Shown piece after piece: positions 37,651-50,500 of a stretch of DNA of 64,000 nucleotides (its first letter is position 1; every line of letters begins with the position of its first letter). Under the pieces are notes generated by a model. The model ran no database searches. It was not told the DNA's origin and was given only the letters and a program-made list of their open reading frames with translations. Position numbers and translations under genes: made by a program. The DNA comes from Anisakis pegreffii (lineage: Eukaryota > Nematoda > Chromadorea > Rhabditida > Anisakidae). The DNA lies in assembly GCA_035041965.1 (NCBI GenBank), contig JAPYMA010000612.1, positions 31,986 to 95,985 on the forward strand, written 5' to 3'.

Positions 37651-39270
37651 TATAAAATCAGTGTTGGGCGCGCTATCGAAGAACGATAGCGCGCTATCGC
37701 TATTCCGCTATCGAAAAGACTTCCGCTGGTCCGCTACCGCTATCGCTATTACCTACCGAATCGATAGCGGAGCGCTATCGCTACCGCTACCGCTACCGCT
37801 ATCGCTATCGCTATCGCCTACTTTAAAAACCTCATTACACCACTAAATGATTCAAAACTTTCATTAATCAACACGCATTTTTGAATTAAATGTGAGAAAC
37901 ATTACGGAAGTAGACTTTCACGAGAAAATAAATTTTATTTTATGACAATAGGACATATTTAAACATTAAAAAAATTTAAAACAATAGAACACAAACAACA
38001 TTAAAACAACAACAGCATCATTAAAAAAGGCCACAACAAAACATCTTAACAGCAAAAACATCATCGAAAGTTTATCAGTCACTTTCGAAAACTATGTCAG
38101 TGAACCGAATGTCATATCAATAGGTTTGGTTAACAACATATTGTGAAAAAACGACAACAACAGAAACATACAAACTATATCAGCACACCGAATATTATAT
38201 CAATAAATTTGGTCAACAGCATGTTATATAAAAACAACAATAACAGACACACATAAACTATATTAGCACATCGAATATTATATCAATAAATTTTGTCAAC
38301 AGCACATTATGAAGAAACAACAGGAACATAACAAAAAACCGCAACAGTATTATCATCAAAAAATGTTCTTCGTAGGGTATTGTCACAAAAAGATCCCCTT
38401 TTTCCTGAAGTATCATCACCAAAAATCCTCTCCTTCCTAAAGTGCCACTTTCGAAAACTACCTCACAATCAGTGAGTCGAATGTCATATCATTAAATTTG
38501 GTCGACAGCATGTTATAAAAAAACAACAACAGAAACACAACAGCATGAAACACAACAGTTCAACAGCGAAAACATCATCAAAACAGCGCCCAAAATGCTC
38601 ATAATTTCTCGTTTCCTTTGATAAACATCAACATATTGAATAATCTATCGGAAATTCTCGACCGCTTCGCTTGCATGATATCCTTTCCTAGCGAAAACAT
38701 GCGCTCCACTGGTGCCCCAGAAGGCATGGCTGTGTTATATCTGAAAATTTTTAACTACTTGAAGTCATGCTAGAGGTATTAATATCTGAAGTAGAAACAA
38801 TAGGTGATGAACAAGTATTGTTAAAACAAGCATGGAAAACATTATAAAGTAGCTAAAACAAGTATGACCAACAATATGTGGACCTGATAAACAGTTTAAC
38901 GAAGCACGTGTCATTCATAAAAGTTGCATCCCCCAGACTATTTTCGAGTTCTCCATCTAACCATTCTTCAGCGATCTTTTTTGCTCTCTTTTTCAAGGAC
39001 TTTTCGTGCGATTTGTCGACAGGCGTTGATATAACGCCGAAGAAGTCATGATTGCTTGTTGTTGTAACAGATTCTGTACTGTAAATAAACTGATAGCGGA
39101 AGATAGCGGAATATAGCGGAGGTTGCTCGCTATCGAACAGCGATAGCGCCGTTCCCGCTATCGCTATTCCGCTATTCACTTGAACTTCCGATATCGCTAT
39201 TCCGCTATTCCGCTATTCGCTATTAGCGGACTAGCGGAATAGCGCGCTATTGCCCAACACTGTATAAAAT
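37651..39270. mobile_element. hAT-superfamily transposon, internally deleted, with 8-bp target duplication
   Basis: The element spans 37659-39262 (1604 bp). It starts CAGTGTTGGGCGCGCTAT and ends ATAGCGCGC..GCCCAACACTG-like (CGCGCTATTGCCCAACACTG), an inverted repeat. It is flanked on both sides by the same 8 bp, TATAAAAT (37651-37658 and 39263-39270), which is the hAT hallmark. Subterminal regions (37675-37825 and 39095-39250) are dense arrays of CGCTAT/CGCTAC and their complements, as hAT transposases often require. The interior keeps only the end of a transposase gene (38599-39078, minus strand). Confidence 0.93.
38599..39078 (-). pseudogene. hAT transposase, C-terminal dimerisation region only
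   Basis: Two exons on the minus strand, 39078-38884 and 38740-38599, joined in phase (ATCAG/GTCC donor, TTTTCAG acceptor). The joined product contains VKLFIRYNTAMPSGAPVER, MFSLGKDIM, KRSRISDRL and FIKGNEKL before a stop: the hAT C-terminal dimerisation signature. The catalytic core and zinc finger are absent, so the copy cannot make active transposase. The reading frame of the surviving part is nonetheless open and its splice sites are intact. Confidence 0.9.
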
Positions 39271-40263
39271 ATATTCATTATAATATATAGAAATTCATGA
39301 ATTCATTTCTCTCCATTTCACCAGAGTTAATGAAAATGAGATCATGTCGATCGCAATCCACAACTTCAACTGAGTGATAACATGAAGTCAAAATAGCTCT
39401 TCGAAACGGTTTCCTGTTCAAATTCATTGAAATATGATAATAATCGGTTCACTTTTAGTCACTGTTAAAATTTCAGTTGTGTTTCATACACATACATTGT
39501 GTATTCAGTGTTGTTAAAGTTATACATAAATATAATAGTTGTTTTGTTTGGTATGACATATGATTATGATTTGATGAGAAGCGAAGTATTTTTGAGCTAG
39601 CATTGAGAAGAGTGGTAGTCAAGTGTGGAATGCATGGTTGTTGCTTTTGTAGATAGCATTAGTATTGATAGGTTGATAGATAGAAAGACCGCTCTTTGTA
39701 CGTTTGTTCGTTTTGTATTTGTATCATGAAATGACAGGAGTCTTATTCACTGACTTGTTTGTTTATTGTTACATTTTCAACTCTTGACACTTATTGATTC
39801 AGCGATTTTGAATGCATCTTTATTCATTGTTATTGTTATTATTATCGTTGTTTTCACCATATAATTTGGCTCATTATAATTAAAGCATTAAACAGCAAAT
39901 TAATCAATATGTTGTATTCATAATTGAAAACTGAAAGAACGATTGATCGACGCGGATTGCTGAAGAAATTTGGTACGTTAATGCGAGAGGATATTTGTTT
40001 TAAGAAAATGAAAATGGATGGTAACGTATGAGAGAGTATAATGTGCACTATGGAAGAGAATACTTTCTTGAAGGATTTTGACGTTGTTGAAGTATATGAA
40101 TATTTCATATACAAATGATTTAACGGTGACAATACGAGAACTGTTCATTGTATAGGGTTATAACCGGTTGCAAAGATTGATAGATAAGTAGTGTTGGTTA
40201 GTTGTTGATTACCAAGTTCGGTTGCTTGCTTGATCATTGGTTCGTTCACAAAACGTGTTCATC

Positions 40264-40273
40264 AATATATACA

Positions 40274-40356
<83 letters not shown>

Positions 40357-40455
40357 ATATATATAAATATATATATATGAATATATATATAAATATATAT
40401 ACAATATAAATATATATATATATAAATATATATACAAACAAATATATATATATAC

Positions 40456-40530
<75 letters not shown>
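40264..40530. repeat. compound (TA)n microsatellite
   Basis: Two nearly pure TA tracts (about 40279-40350 and 40456-40530) joined by TATA blocks broken by ACA, GTA and AAA. It is the largest low-complexity block in the window. Confidence 0.95.
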
Positions 40531-40533
<3 letters not shown>

Positions 40534-40739
40534 TCATTAATAGTTATGTATTTAGAAATACTGTGTGCATTATGAAGAGTAAAATAAATGCTTATTTTAT
40601 AAGTGAAGTGAAGGATGTTAGTTATAGTGACGGATGAGCAGTGATAAGAAAGTGGACGACGAGACTAGAAGAGACAAATGCGTTTTAAATAATCGGTAAA
40701 GAACGAAGCAACAAGGTCATTCACAAAAAGTTAAGGTAA

Positions 40740-40858
40740 GTCGCACCGGTCATTACCCTCCCCATAATCTTATTGGTCAATGCCCTCGTACGGGGCGGTT
40801 CATTTATGATGTTCAATTGGTTAATTGGTGCAGAAGACATTAAAGGGGCGGGTGCGAC
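40740..40858. promoter_or_regulatory. promoter-like island with CCAAT and GC boxes
   Basis: Three ATTGG (inverted CCAAT) motifs at 40772, 40816 and 40824, a GGGGCGG at about 40792 and GGGGCGGG at 40845-40852 lie within 120 bp, bounded by GTCGCACC (40740) and GGTGCGAC (40851-40858) as an inverted repeat. Composition is CpG-rich against an AT-rich background. A good splice donor (AAG/GTAAGT) lies at about 40735. No gene is seen on either side, so it may equally be a small mobile element. Confidence 0.35.
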
Positions 40859-42514
40859 GGTAACAACCGGTGTGTCGTGCTGTTGCGCTTTGCTGTTCTC
40901 CTATTATCATAATAGTAATTATTATTATCACTATTATCATCGTTATTATTAGTGCTGTTGTTTTTATTGTCGTTGCATAACCGTACTTCGTTCACTGCAC
41001 GATAAACCAGGCAAAGGTAAAATATGCGATCGCAGGTATTCTTATTGAAGCAAGTTCTTTATTATCACTGGCAAACTATTTTTAGCCTTTATACGGTCAT
41101 TAGGATTAATAATCTCATGACAGTTATCACCATTGTAGTAACTCTTGTAGTTATCGCTGTTGTGGTTCTAGTTATTAGTTTCGTTGTTACTGAATGTTTT
41201 GTAATTGTTGTCATTATAAAGATGAGTATTAAGATAGTGCCTCAAATGAATGTACACGACTGATAATTATATCGGTCTGTTTAAAGTATTTCATAAAGTG
41301 TGATGATCGTCAATATGACCATCAGAAAGCGATCGCTTCGTTGGTGTTGCATTTCTCTTTGGTTATCTGGCTGTATGAGTGATCTGTAACGTCATAAAGC
41401 TAGGTTACCAAAGCTAAGAGCAATATCACATATTCATTTATCATTAAATCCTTATCCATCCCTAATTTGCCCTCCAAATTTTATTCATTCAACATCACTT
41501 CATTTTTAAACCAATTAATCGAACCATTGTTATTCCATGCTTCATTCTTGTTGGTATTTCAATGTGCATCCCTGTATGAAATTATTTGTATCATTCACTC
41601 TACTGCATCACCGCATTATCTTGATCTGCATATGTATCGATTCGACAATATCAAACTGTCATGGTTATTCATTATTTTCATTCGTTTCATCATTGCATAT
41701 GCTTTTGCGATTTCATTTATGTGTATGTACGGTTTTGTTTCTTCAGCGTGTCTATAGTTTTAATCACTCTTATTGAGGATCATCTTTTCAGTTCATTGAT
41801 TTTGTTTAACAATGAGAATTTGAGTATGCGAATTATCGTCATTTGCAGGAATTTTACTGCTTATGTTTGGAAGCAATAACTTTTTATGGGATTGAAGTGA
41901 ATGAGAATTGCATATATACATATCGTGATAACACTTTTGTTCACGATCGTACGAGATTAATTCACAAACAATGTCGTAAGAGGTTGGTCAGATTTTTGAT
42001 GAGGTTTTGGCTGAAGTTCACAGCTAAGCTCAAGAAGTGAGGGCCGATGCTTGCATCTGGGTATATGAATGATTCAACCCTAATTATTCAAAAGACTTGA
42101 CAACGTCAAAAGAGATGAATTAAAAGTTTGTCAAATATTTTAATATAATAGAAATAGATTTGCTGAGTGCAACGAATTCAACGATGTCTCACAGCCAATT
42201 TCAACGATGTCTCCTCACAAGTGCATTCACCAAATCGCAGAACATAAGTCGATTGTTTGAGCCTCAATTATTTTATTTCATTATCGTTTTATTGTTTAGA
42301 TTCATCATACCCTTAGCGTTTCATAGCATCATCCAAAATGTAATGATACAAATAATGAGTGATCTATGAACTTTATAAATGGTAATCCCAATGAGGAGGT
42401 TGGTTGCTATGGTTGTTTAGTAGTGGCTCGAGTACCGTTTTCTTTAAACCTTAAAGTTGTTCGTCTTCAGTTTGCATTTTCACAATATTCCGAATCGTCA
42501 TACGGTACTCCGTT

Positions 42515-42680
42515 TAAATTACTATTACTATTCATTATTACTGTCATTATCACTATTGTTACTGTTATTTTTACTGTTAATATTATTATTGTCATTATTA
42601 TTATTGTTATTATTATTATTATTATTATTGTTATTATTATTATTTTTAGTAGTAGTAGTAGTAGTAGTAGTACTAATATT
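42515..42680. repeat. ATT/TTA and AGT triplet repeats
   Basis: Imperfect ATT repeats with interspersed GTT and ACT pass into about nine AGT units. Open frames rich in Ile, Val or Leu in all three phases come from this composition and do not indicate a membrane protein. Confidence 0.85.
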
Positions 42681-45600
42681 ATCAGAATTATCATTGGCAA
42701 TGTTTCTGTAATCACTACTACTATCAGTTCCATTATTACTGTACTCACCATTATTATAATAGTAATATTATCATAGATACTATTACTGTACTCACCATTA
42801 TTATTGTTAATATGAATAAATCATTAATAAGCACAATAATTGATATTCAAATTAGCTTCATAGCTATCACTACGGTAATTTTTATCAAAAGTTATTTGTA
42901 ATACGATTATTGCTGATAATATTATCATTCATAAGTGCTAATCTCAGTAACTGAAGTAAGATAATGAATGAAGTGAATACATTTTAAAATGAACGTAACC
43001 CACCATAATTCAAGAAGTGTTTACACTTACATAGCGAATAAATAATTTCACTAAAAACCAGACAACGTTTGAAAAAAAAAGCGTTTTGCACAGAAAGTTG
43101 CATTGTAATGTGATGGTATGTGTGCTCTGATGGGCTGATGAGTGTGTGATTATATCGACGAGCTCATAAAATACAATAATAATAATACAATACTCATGTG
43201 TTTTGCTCAATTCAATCAATCAACTAGTTAACGAAACTAATCAACTAATGCCTTCTTTTCCCTTTTCTTAATGTGATGTACAAAAACAGATTTCGTTGAT
43301 GTTGCTTCACATCATCACGAATACTACACATGCATTCGACTACTTTTTTCATTCCTATTTCATGCCTCAATCAACCCAACGCCTACACCATAACCTGACA
43401 ACATTCACCCACACCTCCTCCTTTTTAAATATGCGATCAACTGAACCCCTCCACAAGCGATCATATATCTTATAATTTTTCATCCCGTTCATCAGATGGG
43501 TAAACGGCCAGTGTATAATCACATCGCTTCAGGCTTTATTCGCCTAACTTTGACATCCGAATGACGCTAATATACAAATATTTGCGCATAATGAGCAACG
43601 GGTTGCGCAATTCTTTCTTTGGTTTCTCTGCTGATACTTTTTATGGGATAATGTATAAGACTAATCTTTCATTATACTACGTATGCATTGATAGTAAGAT
43701 GGTGGCTCAAGATGAACTCAATCAAGGCGATATACAATGATAGGAGTTGTTTAGCAGGGTGTTATGGAGATGAATACCTAAGTCATGTATGTAAAACAAG
43801 TGGGCAAGTAAATTTAGGATCAACTTTATAGACCTAAATAATTTAATGAGGGAGTGTTAGTATCAGTTAAAATTTGATTTAATTTGATCAAATGTGAATG
43901 AAATAAAAGAAAGATAAAGTATTGGGCAACAACAATAATAATGATAATCATAACAATAATGATGATGATCATTAGTTGATTTCGATGGAATAACCCATCA
44001 ACTATTCAAGAAATAAATATGCTGTGTAATATTTGATGTCGGTTTCATTTAAAATACCCATTTTTCAACATCAAAACTACAATGCTCTTCTTCAAATTTC
44101 TTCTCATCTCTTCCATACCAATAACTGTCATCAATATTATTGTCAGCCACTATTTTCTTAGATTGAATTTCATCCAACTCATTCATCATGAGGATCGACC
44201 ACTCATTCATTAATATAATTTCCATACAAATTCATTCATCAGAACTGGTATCGGAATAACACCGAATACTGTTACAGTAAAACTTGTAATTGATGAGCAA
44301 AGAGTAAACTAATGAAGATGAGATAATGAATAACTGACTAAATAAATGAATGATCGATGGTATGAATGATTTAAGAGCGATAAAATGTCCGAGAAGATCT
44401 TGCTGATACCATCATGCATTCGAAGTGTATCTCATTATACTTATCGCTGCTACCTTCAAACAAATCGCTATCGATCTCGATTGTATGTGTATATGATTTT
44501 AGTCTGCTGCCCTGTAATCGACCCTTTCAATAATCTATGATTTTATTAGTCTTTAATCATACCTTATTGAAATCACAACTCACAATGCATAATATATCTT
44601 CACTCATAGACGATACTCACCGTATTATATTATATCATAACCCTATTTCGAGTGATCATTCTCGATCGGTGAGCATTAAACAACACCAACATCAATAATA
44701 ACTTTGTCAAGGTCTTTAAGCGACCTGTATACAGTCTTTTCTGATCAGATAAGCAACATTCGTTCACTTTCATCTCTTATGAACAATTTTTGCTTTTTTT
44801 TTGAAAGGATGGCGGGAAGTGAAAGATCAAAAAGTTGTACTCAGATCGAATATGAAGCGCATCCCACTCTCGAAAGCAGATATTTGGGATCATATTTTGA
44901 ACATTTTTTCGCGATAAATTCTGATGTGAATGGATCAAAGTATCTATAGTCTTGAATGGAAACTGATATGAGGCCAATGAGATTGTAATAAAGTGTTACC
45001 ATCATTCGAGTTAATCACGTCTATCTGGTAGTGAAACAGACGTCTCCAAAGCACGGCTCATGGATAATTTGTTTGCCTGCTAAGACATTGTAGGTTAAAA
45101 TTTTCTAAGACGTGTAGATCTTTTACGTTTGATTTCATAAAAGAAAAAAGGGTTCATTAATAAGAACGAAAGGATTCGCAACATTAGAATGATTTTGCAA
45201 CGGCAAAATACCAACGACAATAATGGAACATCTCAAATAAATCAAAAAGTCGAATGCGGTTGTTCGATTTGCTTCGGTTTGAAATACAAGAGCGTCGTGG
45301 ATCTCATGTACTATCGTATAGCAGTTTCTATGATCCAATTCAGCGGTGATATAAATTCATTTGGCCAAAGATACGACTGTTTTTTCGGCAGTTTGATGTT
45401 TGATAAATGACAGGAGTTTCCGAGATCTCCTAATTGAAGTGGCGTTTATTACCAGTTTAAGAGGACAAATGGTTACATGAAGGCTCTTCATAACAGTTTA
45501 AGGAACCGTAAACAGGACTGTCAAAAAGCATGTTTGTAAATAGCTCGAATCGATCGAATGAGGTTTGCAAGAGATGTTCCTGTGTTGGAAATAAATTGTG

Positions 45601-47106
45601 AGTCTTGCCTCCACATTTGAAATAGTGATGCATGTCATGAATAGCTGATCTGCAAAGATCCATCAATTTCAACATCTCACCCATAAAGTTTATAACCTGA
45701 AGTCAAATCGTGACGGCGGATAAATTCTGTTGCTCTACAGCTGCACTTAAATATGTCTTTGTGTGCAACAAAAGAGATTTTTTAAAATCAATCAGCGCCA
45801 AAAATGAGGATCTACACTACATGGAATTTATTTAATCACAATTACAACTCATTTGTTTATAAAGTATTATAAATACTTCTCAAAATATTCATTTTAAATT
45901 TGTTCAGACATACTTCAAAAAAAAAACTGTAGAACACATTCAACTTTCGAAACAATACCACAACGCAACAATCAGGTAAATGACAGTTGAAATAACAACA
46001 GTCGACCATGACTTTTCGCTTTCAAGTGGAACTGCTGCGGCCCCACTCATATGATCAATTAAGGAATGCGGATACAATCAGGTAACATAACATATATGCA
46101 TAATAAGTTTTCAGTTCATTGAAGTTGTGCAGTTTATGGATAACTGCCACTGCATATAGAATGTTGCAAATGTGTGGGCATAAAGCAGCGATGTTTGGCC
46201 GATGAAGGCTAATGAAATTCGTTCGGATTTCGACCGGAAATCATGGAAGTTGAATACCAAATTTAGAAATTCCAAAAAATCAGTTCTGTCGGATTCCTAC
46301 CAACAACTTTGAAATTCGGTTGAATACTGAATACTTGGGATTTCAAGATGTAGAATTGACCGGATTCCGACGAAACCAAATATCGTTCGGTTACCATCAT
46401 CAGCATATAGTGCAGAAATGTGCTGAAGTGCGATTCGAAACTGCATATGAAGTCATTCCTCCATCCAGCCATTCAAGTTGCTGTAATAAATGTTCCTCAA
46501 AGTTCGGGTATTTGGGAAATCATATGAGCATTTTTTTTTAAATAGCAAAATATTTTCAAAGTGTGGACATGGGCAGAGAAAATGATTAGGTTTCCTGTAT
46601 GGTCACGTTTCAGGGATTAGTTAAGGAGTTCATGGGTGATCCTACCCGTTTGACCACTATTTGTCGAAACTTCTGGGGCTCACTGTACACCTCAATGAAG
46701 TAAGGTCAATCTATGATAAAAATGATATCGATATATGTCATATTTGCATAGATATCCGTAAACTTGACGATAGATTTGTATCGCTGGTCTGTTTTGTCGA
46801 TTCACGCAATTGAGTGTATTAAGTGGCAATATGTCAACGTATCGCAACTTTTTCTCCTTCAACCACACACGCGGAGATGTCGGTCCGTAATGTCGATTCA
46901 TGCAATTTCATTTACTGTCCGTAGAAATTTGCCTAGAGAGGCGAAGCCATGGTATACCATTGTTGATATTGGTATAACGTGTGGTAATGTCACAGTTTTA
47001 TAATGTGGCGCGGATTCGAGAAGTTTTCGTGAAACGTTACGCTTATTATTCGAAAATTTTTTCATCATCTATTTTTTTTCGTTTGAAACCAATGATTGCC
47101 TTTCAG

Positions 47107-49442
47107 ATGCCTCTTATAAAACGTGCCATTTCACCTGTCAATGTGAGTTTGCATCGTTTACCAGCATCGGTGCAAACAGACGAGTTGGAATGCGTTGCTA
47201 ATGGTACACTAGCGAATTTGGTACGACAATTGAGCTCGTTGAGCAGACATGCTGAACATATTTTTGGTGAAATTTATCATGAAGCTGTCAAGGTTGATCA
47301 CAAAACGAATACAATGGCTCAACGCATTGATCGGTTAACACATAAAGTAACACAGCTTGACTGTAGTCAAGAACAGGGTGAGAGTGTTGAGACATTCGGC
47401 TTCAAATAATACGAAGTTTTGCTCCGCTCATCAACGAATAGTTTACAGTCTCGTTGGAAGATTTGCACATGCGTAAGCCATTCAAGAGTAGCGCACTGAT
47501 TGATCAGCATACACTCGATCGTCAAACTTTACCATCTGCATTGAGTGAGTGCTATGCAGCATGTGATCAACCACCGAATCTGGACGCGTTAAATCCTTAT
47601 CGAGATGATAAAAAGGGCGCATTGAAGTGAGCATACCTATAACACTTTTTTCTTGATGATGCTCTAATATATAATCAAGTTTAGAGTTTGTGACCTCAAA
47701 AATGTCATTCATCTCTGCTTCTAACTGCAGTGCAGTACATGTTGAAGGAGACAGAAATTTATGATTTCTTCAGCACGAGATTCCACTTCAAAAAGTAAAG
47801 ATTACCAGTCTAATTTCCTAATATATGCAGATATTATACGGATCCGTCGTATTTTTTCGACCTTTGGCGTCAAGAAATGTTGAAAGAGATGGGTGATGGA
47901 CGACGAGCAAAAGCTGTTAAATCACCAACCGATAATAAGAGTCCATCTAGAAAGAAACGTAATAGGCAATCAGCAAGCAACGATATGATGCGGCAAGCAC
48001 CTCTTTCATCAAGGTTCTCTGAATCATTTTTGTGACACAATATAGGTTGAAAAATGAAACATTTAAGCTGTAGAACAGAAGTGGATATGACCCACGGACT
48101 CATTGCTATGACGCACGAATATAATCTAATTGTTAAGATATGTAACAGCAACTCAGCAACGTGCTACAGACGTGATGCATTTTCCTGCTGAATATCAAGC
48201 ACCACAGATCGTACGAATGGAACAAATTCAGGCACCGGTTGGTATGAGTGTGCCAATCAGTAATGGTTATACATCTTTGCACAATACAGTTATTACTTCC
48301 CCAGCGCTCAATACAGCCTCATCTACCGTCATGGTATACTGCTTCCTTATGTACCCTTTAATTGTTATAGATGATAATTGATTTGAATTTAGTTCACTCG
48401 TACTCTTTTATAGAATTTTCTAACTAAGTAGTATCAAGATTATATTTTTTTACGCTGATGGAGGGTGATAATGACTCATAAGTCGTGTTTTTGTTTGAAA
48501 TCCCAGTAGCTCCAGGTAACCAAATAAACATTTGTGAAAAAAAAATTGCGAACGTAACATTATGTTTCGAATTGGCTCTAGTAAAGCTGATAGAAATGCA
48601 TGGTTAGTATGAAGGTGATAAACGAATTATAAAAGTGCATTTGATGTGTGCAGTAATAAGCCATATAATCAAAGGATGCAATGAACGAATCACGAGCAGT
48701 GAGTGATCAGTTATCACGCATGCAATTGGAAGTAGAATCGGGCAGTAGTGCGACTACAACGGTGAACTTGCTGGATGTGAATGTGGACGTTGACGATGAC
48801 GATGAACTGCCGCCACCGCCTCCTCCGCTGATGCATACATCGTTGGTTTGTCAGATGCCAACGCCAACCACCATGCAACTCGTACCGCCATCTCAACAAA
48901 CGTTATCATCAACTGCCAACGCCACTCCACCAACTGCCACTGCTGCATCCAATCAACCGCAATCTCAACAACAAACTAACGTTCAGACGGTATCCTCATC
49001 GAATACAGTCGTTATTGGTTCATTTGCAAACAATGCCAATGCTGTCATCACTAGCGCAGCTACCGAGGCGGTCAACACTAAAACTACAGATGACGACGAT
49101 AGAACGTCTTCTTCCGAGCAACAAATGACTCGTTCGAATTTATTAGCCGAAATCCAATCAGGCATCAAGCTTAAACAAGTTTGTTGCATTTCTTCTTCGT
49201 TGCTTCAATGGCATTATATTTGTGCGTAAAAGTTTATTAACGCGCTCATTCATTTATTTGTTTGTACTCACTCGTTAATCCGTTTATTTAAGGTTCAACG
49301 CAAAGAGCAAGCGGCTGAAGAGAAGGCGGCTGCAGAAGCGAATGATGTGGCTGCAATCCTCAGAAGACGTATGGAACACGTGCTTGGTAATTCAGATACA
49401 GATTCGGATTCACAGTCAGATGATGATGAAGAGTGGGATTAA
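47107..49442 (+). CDS. wve-1: WAVE/SCAR actin regulator
   Basis: Six exons: 47107-47377, 47449-47626, 47831-48013, 48138-48333, 48675-49178, 49293-49442; 493 residues. The start MPLIKRAISP aligns with the WAVE start and lies immediately after CCTTTCAG, so the messenger is probably trans-spliced onto the AUG. Residues 1-175 form the WAVE homology domain (ELECVANGTLANLVRQLSSL, RIDRLTHKVTQLD, YYTDPSYFFDLW) that assembles into the WAVE regulatory complex. A basic segment and a Gln/Thr/Ser-rich middle follow. The polyproline part is reduced to one short PPPPPP run. Then come WH2 (SNLLAEIQSGIKLKQV, about residues 429-445, actin binding), a connector (VAAILRRRMEHVL) and the acidic tail ending DDDEEWD, which binds Arp2/3 through its final Trp. 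WAVE relays Rac signals to branched actin in cell migration. Downstream on the same strand lie a possible small cistron and fdps-1. Confidence 0.96.
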
Positions 49443-49719
49443 GAATAATCGCTATTTGAATTGTTTTGTAACATGTCTGATAATGATCATTGTTTCATCA
49501 TTTCGAAACAAAAACGATTAAACAGAAACTTCTCCATATTCGTTTTGTCTTTAACTATTTTTTTGTCTCTTCTTTTATTACATTCGTTGTGAAATGTCTG
49601 ATTTGATTCCATCTTTTGAAGATCAATTTGGATTGATTTTTGTTTCTTTCTTGATATATTTCCAATTTGCATGTGTTTCTTGATATCTTTCAATGTTAAA
49701 AAGGTTTTATTCTGAAATT

Positions 49720-49725
49720 AATAAA
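49720..49725 (+). other. AATAAA polyadenylation signal of wve-1
   Basis: Canonical hexamer about 280 bases after the stop, overlapping a second AATAAA. It is followed by a T-rich stretch and a GTAG at about 49768-49770 that could accept a spliced leader. Confidence 0.55.
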
Positions 49726-49796
49726 TAAATAGTTCCGTTGATGTTTCTAAAGGTCCATTTTGCATGTAGTTAGAGAAATTACGTTACGTTTATGGA

Positions 49797-50030
49797 ATGC
49801 TTGTTCGATTCACGGTCACTGCTTATGAACGAGCACATTCGAACATTATCAGCAGTATGGAGAACGACAATGAGTTTTTGTTTGGCTTGCTCGGGTGTTC
49901 CTCTCCTCCAAAACATAAGGATATGTTGGTCAAATCTGTCTTCGAACACTTAATTGAGAAGGTGCAGGGTCAGCTGATGTCGAAACTTCTTGCATATATT
50001 GGGTATCATTTACTAGTGTTTAGTTACTAG
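49797..50030 (+). CDS. possible small downstream cistron or exon
   Basis: An open frame of 77 codons with mixed, protein-like composition (an inner ATG starts MENDNEFLFGLLGC, followed by a hydrophilic stretch and a helix-like segment, VFEHLIEKVQGQLMSKLL). I recognise no family. It starts about 70 bases after the wve-1 polyadenylation signal, with an acceptor-like ATGTAG 27 bases ahead, the spacing seen inside nematode operons. It may instead be part of a spliced gene (a donor-like TTGG/GTATC lies at about 49999) or chance. The reading frame is more GC-rich than its flanks. Transcript data are needed to decide. Confidence 0.3.
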   Translation: MLVRFTVTAYERAHSNIISSMENDNEFLFGLLGCSSPPKHKDMLVKSVFEHLIEKVQGQLMSKLLAYIGYHLLVFSY

Positions 50031-50500
50031 GACATTTTATTCATTCATATATGGCTGGCTTATTTTGATTTTCATTCGTCACTTCGATTACTTAATCATG
50101 TTTGGTTTCGTTCAAGTGGAACAACGGAAAGTTTTGAAATGTTTCATGTATCTGAAATAAAAGTGAAAATTTTGCTGAAGCTTGTAAACAACTTCATAAA
50201 AACTGTTCTTCATATTCGTACGGTCAGTACCAAGTGCTCATCCGCTATATTTCATCGAATCTCAAATCGAAAATTCACGATTCACTGTTTTTCGCGTTGA
50301 TGCCTAATCAGTGATTAAGTAACAATTAATAAATTCCTGATATCAATTGATCAGTTTATATAATTCAGTTTTTCGTATTGCGTATATATTTAAATCATTT
50401 CTCGACTGGTACTGATCAAATCACTCATAACAAATCATAGCTCTTGATCTATTCTCAATTCTTAACCGGTTTATATAAACTGATTAAGAATCGAAAATAG

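Larger units (their letters stand above)
39271..47106. other. 7.8-kb gene-poor, microsatellite-rich stretch
   Basis: No gene that I can support. It contains TA repeats at 40264-40530, a CCAAT/GC-box island at 40740-40858, and a long ATT/TTA triplet tract at about 42515-42660 followed by AGT repeats. Two open frames are exon-like but isolated: 41844-42040 (+), behind ATTTGCAG and ending in a basic tail, and 45457-45699 (-), behind TGACTTCAG and containing HHYFKCGGKTHNLFP. Neither has a recognised motif or partner exon. Imperfect GGATTCCGACC-type repeats lie at 46220-46380. Confidence 0.5.

Noticed and set aside
38599..39078. A host gene on the minus strand after the Obg GTPase gene
   Set aside because: The two exons encode the hAT dimerisation signature and lie inside an element with terminal repeats and an 8-bp target duplication.
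42366..42776. Open frames resembling membrane proteins rich in Ile, Val or Leu
   Set aside because: They come from ATT/TTA triplet repeats, appear in all frames and on both strands, and have no splice context.
45457..45699. Minus-strand gene in the 39-47 kb stretch
   Set aside because: One exon-like frame with a good acceptor but no partner exons and no recognised motif.
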